Shown here: positions 57,940 through 64,000 of the stretch, piece by piece
How positions within the stretch are numbered: position 1 is the stretch's first letter
Layout: every line of letters begins with the position of its first letter
DNA from: Galeruca laticollis
Taxonomy: Eukaryota > Arthropoda > Insecta > Coleoptera > Chrysomelidae
Reading direction: 5' to 3'
NCBI GenBank assembly: GCA_963921935.1
Contig: OY998180.1
Coordinates: forward strand, 59,412,551 to 59,476,550
DNA length: 64,000 nt
Position numbers and translations under genes: made by a program
Notes under the pieces: generated by a model
The model's input: only the letters and a program-made list of their open reading frames with translations
What the model was told of the DNA's origin: nothing
Databases searched by the model: none

Positions 57940-59199
57940 TTTTTGTTTCTGTCTGTTTAATAAGTGCTTTTATTTCCAAATCGTGCTACTTTTGAAGATG
58001 TCTAATTTCCATATCATTTTTCACTTTCAAATGTTCTAATTCCAATGTTTTTATTTCCAGTTCTTTTGTTTTTATTGCTTCCTCGATATCTAGAATTCCT
58101 AACTTTTTTTTTTGAATTTCATTATCAGCCTCATCTTTTCGATTTTTCCTTTCACATAACCTATTTGAAATTGTTTTTAAATATATTTCTTTTTTTTTTC
58201 AGTTGAAGGGGTATCCATTTTACGTTTTTTTGGTGTTTGTCCAACAATAGGGAAATTTTTTGAAGTTGATGTTTCAACCACTTCAAATAAAATTGTTTCG
58301 TTTATCATAGTATTACCTGAAAATATCAATTATAATATATATTTGTACATTATATAAATATTTGTATTATTTAAAAAAAACTAAAAATAAAGTGATATTT
58401 GAATAATAATCACATTTTATTATGTTCTGCCACATTTTTCATTATAAACCGTTTACCTATTTTACATAATTCACATGAGTTTATAAAAAGTGGTTAGATT
58501 CTAGCCACTTGCTTTATTATTTATTTTACACATTGCCGTATATAATTACTTTTCATTACCTTCATCAGATTTTCCTTCCTCTACTTGCATTTCTTTATTT
58601 ACTTGGTCGTCTACAACCCTCAGATGTGTATCATCAATTTGATCCACTTCATTATTGACAGCTAAAAATTATATTACATGATTTGTCAAATAAACACTGA
58701 ACAAAATTAAACTTCTTACCTTCATCTAAATATGAGGTTGATGAATCATAGACATTTGGAACGGTATAAAATTGTTCCTTCATGGTACCCATAATTTTAA
58801 TATCAATTTCATCACTGTTTGGTGTAAATATTCCTACTCCGGTTTTGTATAGTTCTTTCTGAAACATATGTATGTATTTATAAGCATAATATATCATAAT
58901 AGTAAGGTGTACATTAATTAATTCAAAACAACACTAAACCTTCCTTATCTTCCATCATATTTTTTCTCGCCTTCTTTTTCATCCCGTCATACAAAGCATG
59001 TAACTGCTTCGTAGATCGATTGCCTGTTTGAGAATTAGCGTTAAAATTGTCTCTAATGGTATCCCATGCTTCATTTTACATTTGTGGAATCTGTTTTTTT
59101 GTTTTCTATGATATGTTTGTACTGTTGAGTTATCTCAAAAAGTAAATTTTTATCATACTCCGTAAAGTTTTTTGACCTTTTACTATCTTTGCTCTCCAT
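57940..59199 (-). pseudogene. Myb/SANT-like Harbinger partner gene, four exons, damaged
   Basis: Candidate exons on the minus strand. Exon 1 from ATG 59199: 'KRSKNFTEYDKNLLFEI', then a one-base shift near 59080 and 'NEAWDTIRDNFNANSQTG', 'RSTKQLHALYDGMKKKAR' to a donor near 58940. Exon 2 (58858-58720): 'KELYKTGVGIFTPNSDE', ending at a GTAAG donor. Exon 3 (about 58651-58577): 'VNNEVDQIDDTHLRVVDD'. Exon 4 (about 58314-57990): 'GQTPKKRKMDTPSTEK', then a coiled-coil-like 'EEAIKTKELEIKTLELEH', ending at a TAG. The trihelix plus coiled-coil layout fits Harbinger partner proteins. The exon 1-2 phase does not join cleanly, another sign of damage. Confidence 0.65.
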
Positions 59200-59434
59200 T
59201 ATTATTATTGTTAACAGGTTTTACGATTTAGGAAAAATATAAACAATAAACCAATAGACTTGACAACTAATAAAATATGGTTAGGACTTCTTCCTTCTTT
59301 TAGGATTTGGCCTTAGACTACTCTACATTCAGCCAGTTAGTTGCTTTGCCATCTGTGTGTAATGAATTTAACAAAGTTATCTATTCAATAGTTGTCAGTT
59401 CCACAATTTATGCCACGTTGAAGTTCAGAAACCC

Positions 59435-59940
59435 ATAATAATTTATTGGTTTGATAAATTTATCTATTTGATAGTTATCGATTGGATAACGTCATATACT
59501 GAGCCATAAGGGATCTATAAATGTTCTGGAAGCACATCTCCAAGACCATAGGCCATACCTGAGATGGCTTTCCACTAGACCGTAGTACAATATCTGCAAG
59601 TATTGACAAGATACATATATTTTTTAAACACTGAAACTTATAAAGCATAATCTCTAGTTTTTTTCTATAAAAAATATGTGAAGCTATTCTTATGGTCTAG
59701 AATTAAGAAATGGCAAATATGTTTTATTAAAATTTAGCATAAGTAATTTATGATGAAACCAATCCTTAATTAATCTTAGATCGTTTTCAACTATTTCAAA
59801 TCATACCAATTATCTATTTCATAAATAATAGCTGTATCGTCTGCGACTCTAATTGTATATCCAGTACCGCTCACTGAAAATAATTCATTAATACAAAGAT
59901 TGAATAACACAGAATCCAAAATTGTTCCTTTGTTATAATT
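59435..59940. other. AT-rich spacer, no gene recognised
   Basis: Flanks the Harbinger on the right; further GATAA/TTATC motifs at 59445-59490, otherwise nothing assignable. Confidence 0.4.
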
Positions 59941-59945
59941 ATTTA

Positions 59946-61612
59946 TTAAAAAACGTATATTTTGTTCTCTACAGATTTTTTTGTAACAATATTAACAAGT
60001 TCGGTGTTTTTAAGTGTGAAAAATTTAAATTTCTGGGTTGTCGGTGTCGAATTTCATCTTTCAGTATTTTAAATTTTTTTCGATGTATAGTTTTATAATA
60101 ATATTTCAAAAATTGAAATCTGAATAGTTTTTTCAAAATTGAAGAGAAAGTTTTCCATTTTAGTTGTTGGTTTCTATGTGAAATCAATAAATAATGCTAT
60201 TATGAAGTCTTCGGAAACTCCTTTTATTACCATTATTGATCCTTATTCTTCAAGTAATTGTTCTATAACTGTTTACATTATCAAATAACGTATATTTTGT
60301 TATTTATAGAATTTTTTGTAACAATATTAGCAAGTTTGGGGTTTTTAAATGTGAAATATTTAAATTTCTGGGTTGTCGGTACCAAACTTCATCTTTCAGT
60401 ATTTTAAATTTTTTTTGATGCATAGTTTGATAGTAATATTTCAAAAATAGAAATCTGAATAGTTTTTTCAAAATTGAATAGAAAGTTTTCCATTTTTGTT
60501 GTGGTTTTCTAGGTGAAATCAATAAATAATTGTATTATGAAGTCTTCGGAGAGTTCTTTTATTACCATTATTATTCCTTATTCTTCAAATAATTGTTCGA
60601 TAACTGTTTACATTATCAAATAACGTATATTTTGTTGTTTATATAATTTTTTTGTGACAATATTAGCATGTTTGGGGTTTCTAAATGTGAAATATTTAAA
60701 ATTCTGGGTTGTCGGTCTCGAATTTCATCTTTCAGTAATTTGAATTTTTTCTATGTATAGTTTAATAATTATATTTGAAAAATAGAAATTTAAATAGTCT
60801 TTTCAAAATTGAAGAGGTTTACCGTTTTAGTTGTGGTTTTCTAGGTGAAATCAATAAATAATTTTATTATGAAGTCTTGGGAAAGTTATTTTATTACCAA
60901 TATTGATCCTTATTCTTCAAGTAATTTTTCTGTTTACATTATTAAATAATGTATATTTTGTTGTTTATAGAATTTTTTGTAACAATATCAACAAGTTTGG
61001 GGTTTTTAAGTCTGAAATATTTAAATTTCGGGGTTGTCGGTATCAAATTACATCTTTCAGTATTTAAATTTTTTTTGATGTATAGTTTAATAATTATATT
61101 TCAAAAATAGAATTCTGAATAGTCGTTTCAAAATTGAAGAGAAGGTTTTCCATTTTAGTTGTGGTTTTCTAGGTGAAATCAATAAATAACTGTATTATGA
61201 AGTCTTCGGAAAGTTCTTTTATTACCATTATTGATCCTTATTCTTCAAGTAATTGTTCGATAACTGTTTACATTATCAAATAACGTATATTGTGTCGTTC
61301 ACAATTTTTTTTGTAACAATATTAACAAGTTTGGGGTTTGTAAGTGTAAAATATTTAAATTTCTGGGTTGTTGGTCTCGAATTTCATCTTTCAGTATTTT
61401 AAATTTTTTTTTGATGTCAAGTTTAATAATCATACTTCAAAAATAGAAATCTTAATAGTCTTTTCAAAATTGATGAGAAGGTTTTCCATTTTAGATGTGG
61501 TTTTCTAGGTGAATTCAATAAATAATTGTATTATGAACTCTTCGAATAGTACTGATATTACTATTATTGATCCATATTCTTTAAATAATTGTTCAATACC
61601 TACTTATATTAT
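59946..61612 (+). repeat. Tandem array of five ~335-bp repeats
   Basis: The phrase GTAACAATATTA (with variants) recurs at about 59983, 60319, 60654, 60979 and 61313: periods of 336, 335, 325 and 334 bp. Units share 'TCTGGGTTGTCGG', 'CATCTTTCAGTA', 'GTGAAATCAATAAATAA' and 'TATGAAGTCTTCGG'. The fifth unit diverges at its 3' end and continues into unique sequence. Each unit carries a short plus-strand ORF starting at ATGAAGTCTT (ATGAACTCTT in the last), and the first two also a 72-codon minus-strand ORF. No match to a known satellite is claimed. Confidence 0.9.
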
Positions 61613-61671
61613 TAAATCTCTTTCTTCTACTAATTACTGTCATTTATTTTTGCAATTGATAAAATGAATGT
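61534..61671 (+). CDS. 45-codon ORF at the end of the repeat array (doubtful)
   Basis: The ORF of the last repeat unit begins 'MNSSNSTDITIIDPYSLN' and extends past the point where the other units stop after 'TVYIIK', reading 'SLSSTNYCHLFLQLIK' to a TGA. The four upstream units have shorter related ORFs of 26-28 codons. This may be a remnant of an exon of an unknown gene or element; it may also be chance. Confidence 0.25.
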
Positions 61672-61692
61672 AACTTTACTAGATTGTGCTTG

Positions 61693-61744
61693 ATGGCAGA
61701 TCTTCTTCATGAAGGACATTTCGATAATTTGATTGCCGAATTAG
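61693..61744 (+). other. Exon-like segment with splice donor (doubtful)
   Basis: ATG at 61693 opens 'MADLLHEGHFDNLIAEL' and meets a strong donor GTAGGT at 61745. The peptide looks coding, but no second exon was found and the family is unknown to me. Confidence 0.25.
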
Positions 61745-61749
61745 GTAGG

Positions 61750-64000
61750 TATATATCCCTTTCTATTTTATAAGTATTCAACTGAAGGCACAATAAAAAA
61801 TACAAAATTAATCAACTTTCAACTATGCTCTATTTGTAAACAAAATGTCCACGCTGAAAGGGAATAAACATAATTCGTCAGGATCCAGGACGCTGAAATG
61901 ATCGTATTGCGCTGTCAAATTGAGTCCGCTTCAAATCCGCCCATGCAGACCCACCTTCAATAAGTAGCAATCCTCCACTTTCACGTGTTCGATTTACAAG
62001 CGGCACAGTCGGAGTGCGCCTTCAGTTCAATATTATTTGCCCTGAAATGAAAGACGGTGTAGTCTTGTTAGTTCAGTTTTAAGTGGCGCCAAATACATAA
62101 AAATTCGAATAAGCAATGCTAACCGAATTACTTTCATCTTCCGATTCTATAGTTCGTATGAAGAAATGTTTCTGATAAGTCCTGAAGAAAAAATCAAGAT
62201 ACTCGATTTTACTAATATGATAGGAAATATTCAGATAAAGGTGAAAATGTACCATTTTTCGTTGAAAGACATTTTTACATTCTCATTGAATTTTTTTCTC
62301 TCTACTGAAGAGATAATTTGTATGTTTCATTTATTATAAAATATAAATTTCACATGCTGCTGTTCATGTTCATATGGTGTCTTGCTCCTTGCTGTTTGTT
62401 TGTTTTCCGCTTTTTGACCGAAAGTTGGGTTTGAAACACTGCACTCGCAGTTGAATGGATGTTAGATTTAAGACGCACTTTTTAGTGCAATTAAGTGAAC
62501 TAGCCATTTTTTGGCAAACTGGACTTGCCCTACTTATGATTTCCACTAATTTTTTACAAGTGCTCAACTACTGATCACACTTGGTGATCACGTAATGAGA
62601 ATGCGCCTAGTTTCCGTCAGATATCGCGGCACACTAAACATGGAAGAAATATGTATGTTTAGGGTATGAGTTTAACCATGAAAATGTGCGAGAAAAACCA
62701 TACAGGCACAATCTGAACATAGAATAGAGATTTACTACAATAAAAGGCTGAGTTCATTAAACACTAATTGCAATAAAGTAGTTTAAAACTTGTAAGGTAG
62801 TGAGATGGCGCTGGTGTCGACTGATAAATAAATGAAAGTTCTCAAAAGATTAATTTAGCGACAATAAAAAAGAGGGAAAGTTAACGACGAGGGTAGGATC
62901 ATCAATAGAAAAAAATTGTAAACGCGAGAAGATATTTACACCAAATGGTAAGTGAATATCTATTTGCAAAAACAGATTTACGCCGACAAGTGCCATATTT
63001 CATGAAGGCAATCACAAATCTGATAGTCATTGTTACAGTATCGTGAAAGATTAAAAATCCTCATCATGGACAATGATTGATGACGAGACAATCACAAAAC
63101 AAAGATGGCCTGTTGAAAAAATAGAGCTTAAGACTTCATTCACAGCTCTGTAGAATAAATATTCATAAAAAAAGTTTTTATATAAAATTGATTATATTGT
63201 ACATTTATTGACACAATAATTTATCTTGAAATTAACATTCATGAAGAATCGATATACAGCAGTAAAAAAAGTTTATATTTGCCAGATTATCAATAACTGA
63301 GTTTAAGCAGACGATGTAGATTCATGTGAATAAAAGAAAAAGAAGACGATCAGTTTTCTGGATGGCAGTCAGTAATTTAAGGAAATAGTGACTCCATGTT
63401 AGCAAACTAAAAATTGTTTATGAGGACTGTGGTGGCTTAGAGGGGTGGAGGAGGCCACACTAAAATGTTCATACAAAAATCTGAAAAATACACTTTAAAT
63501 TTGCTAGGAAAAAAGGCTGGCCATACATTATATAGTTTGATTAAACAATATTTAAACAAGTGAAGGAAATATTTTGTAGATAGTCTAGTCTTAGAAAAAA
63601 ATATTTTGGATTAAAAACTATAATCTTGTCACACGTTGAAGAAATGAAACTAAATAAACAATAGAACGAATTAAAAGATTAAACTACAAAAATAATTGAA
63701 ATACTACCAAAACTGATATCTACGGATATCAGTAAAATTTTGCGCCATGTAAACGTCTCACGTGACTCTAGAAAGAATAAAATTCCATTTAATAAACAAT
63801 TAAAATACCTAATCAAATTAAAATCACAAAAATTTTTGAAATCACGGAAAATACCATGTCGTATATTAAATTTATCCACCTTTTTCTATTTTCAATTGAT
63901 ACTTACCATAAGACATTCTTCCAAATAATTCTCAATTTATTGACTGAAATTTATTCAGATAATTTTTTTTATATATAGTTATTTTCCAACTAATTTTAAG
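61750..64000. other. AT-rich region, no gene recognised
   Basis: A GC-richer patch at 61880-62010 contains 'CGGAGTGCGCCTTCAGTTCA', which could be an initiator, but no downstream ORF supports a gene. The remaining sequence to the window end has no feature I can support. Confidence 0.4.

Larger units (their letters stand above)
56487..59434 (+). mobile_element. PIF/Harbinger DNA transposon with intact transposase
   Basis: Inverted ends GGGTTTCTGAAC at 56487-56498 and GTTCAGAAACCC at 59423-59434 (12 bp perfect). Sub-terminal 'GATAA..GTTATC' motifs occur at both ends. Inside are a HARBI1-like transposase on the plus strand and a Myb/SANT-like gene on the minus strand, convergent, the same arrangement as the element at 5.8-9.3 kb. 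I do not see a clear 3-bp target duplication (ATT on the left, ATA on the right). Length 2.95 kb. Confidence 0.85.

Noticed and set aside
59969..60522. The 72-codon minus-strand ORFs in the first two 335-bp repeats as genes
   Set aside because: They are Lys/Phe/Leu-rich products of AT-rich sequence and are broken in the other units.

Overview
This 64 kb window looks like an intergenic or heterochromatic stretch of an insect (arthropod) nuclear genome, built almost wholly of nested, mostly broken transposable elements. The host type is inferred from the mix of elements (RTE and Jockey LINEs, Penelope-like elements, BEL/Pao, Copia and Gypsy LTR elements, Tc1, DD82E, pogo, piggyBac, MULE and PIF/Harbinger DNA transposons, a Polinton), from AT-rich spacers, long (TA)n tracts and a 63-bp spliceosomal intron. 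A beetle would fit, but nothing proves the order. I found no convincing host protein gene; the best candidate for host sequence is an initiator-type promoter with a 48-codon ORF near 20.7-21.2 kb.

Layout. 1-2.5 kb: RTE-type LINE on the minus strand, running off the left edge. 2.67-3.2 kb: tRNA-like sequence, (TA)n and a Penelope end with a hammerhead-ribozyme core. 3.2-5.1 kb: LINE 3' fragment and a dead Tc1 element. 5.8-9.26 kb: a decayed PIF/Harbinger with both of its genes and terminal repeats. 9.7-12.2 kb: P-like and MULE transposase pieces. 12.3-14.3 kb: nearly complete DD82E (Sailor-like) transposon. 14.8-20.7 kb: nearly intact Jockey LINE with a full 939-aa ORF2 and an array of small hairpins in its 5' UTR. 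22.2-27 kb: pogo remnant and three Penelope pieces, one a near-perfect 449-bp-arm palindrome. 27.9-29.3 kb: ~175-bp satellite units split by an 807-bp element with an 8-bp target duplication. 29.3-33.3 kb: BEL/Pao remnant with a 305-bp LTR. 34.4-36.5 kb: Copia remnant. 36.6-44.1 kb: Polinton-like insertion made of two ~3.5 kb inverted arms, each with a family B DNA polymerase fragment, flanked by CACATA on both sides and containing a 200-N gap. 45.1 kb: Gypsy leader. 47.3-50.6 kb: LINE split by a piggyBac at TTAA. 50.6-51.8 kb: 1,177-bp transposon keeping only a first transposase exon. 53.7-55.2 kb: Gypsy pol on the minus strand. 56.5-59.4 kb: second PIF/Harbinger with an uninterrupted spliced 358-codon transposase. 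59.9-61.6 kb: five tandem ~335-bp repeats. 61.7-64 kb: AT-rich, nothing recognised.

Functionally the genes fall into self-contained element cassettes: endonuclease plus reverse transcriptase for LINEs; transposase plus Myb/SANT-like partner for the two Harbingers; gag, protease and RT for BEL. Most carry frameshifts or stops. The elements that still look closest to working are the Jockey (one frameshift in ORF1) and the second Harbinger (intact transposase, damaged partner gene).
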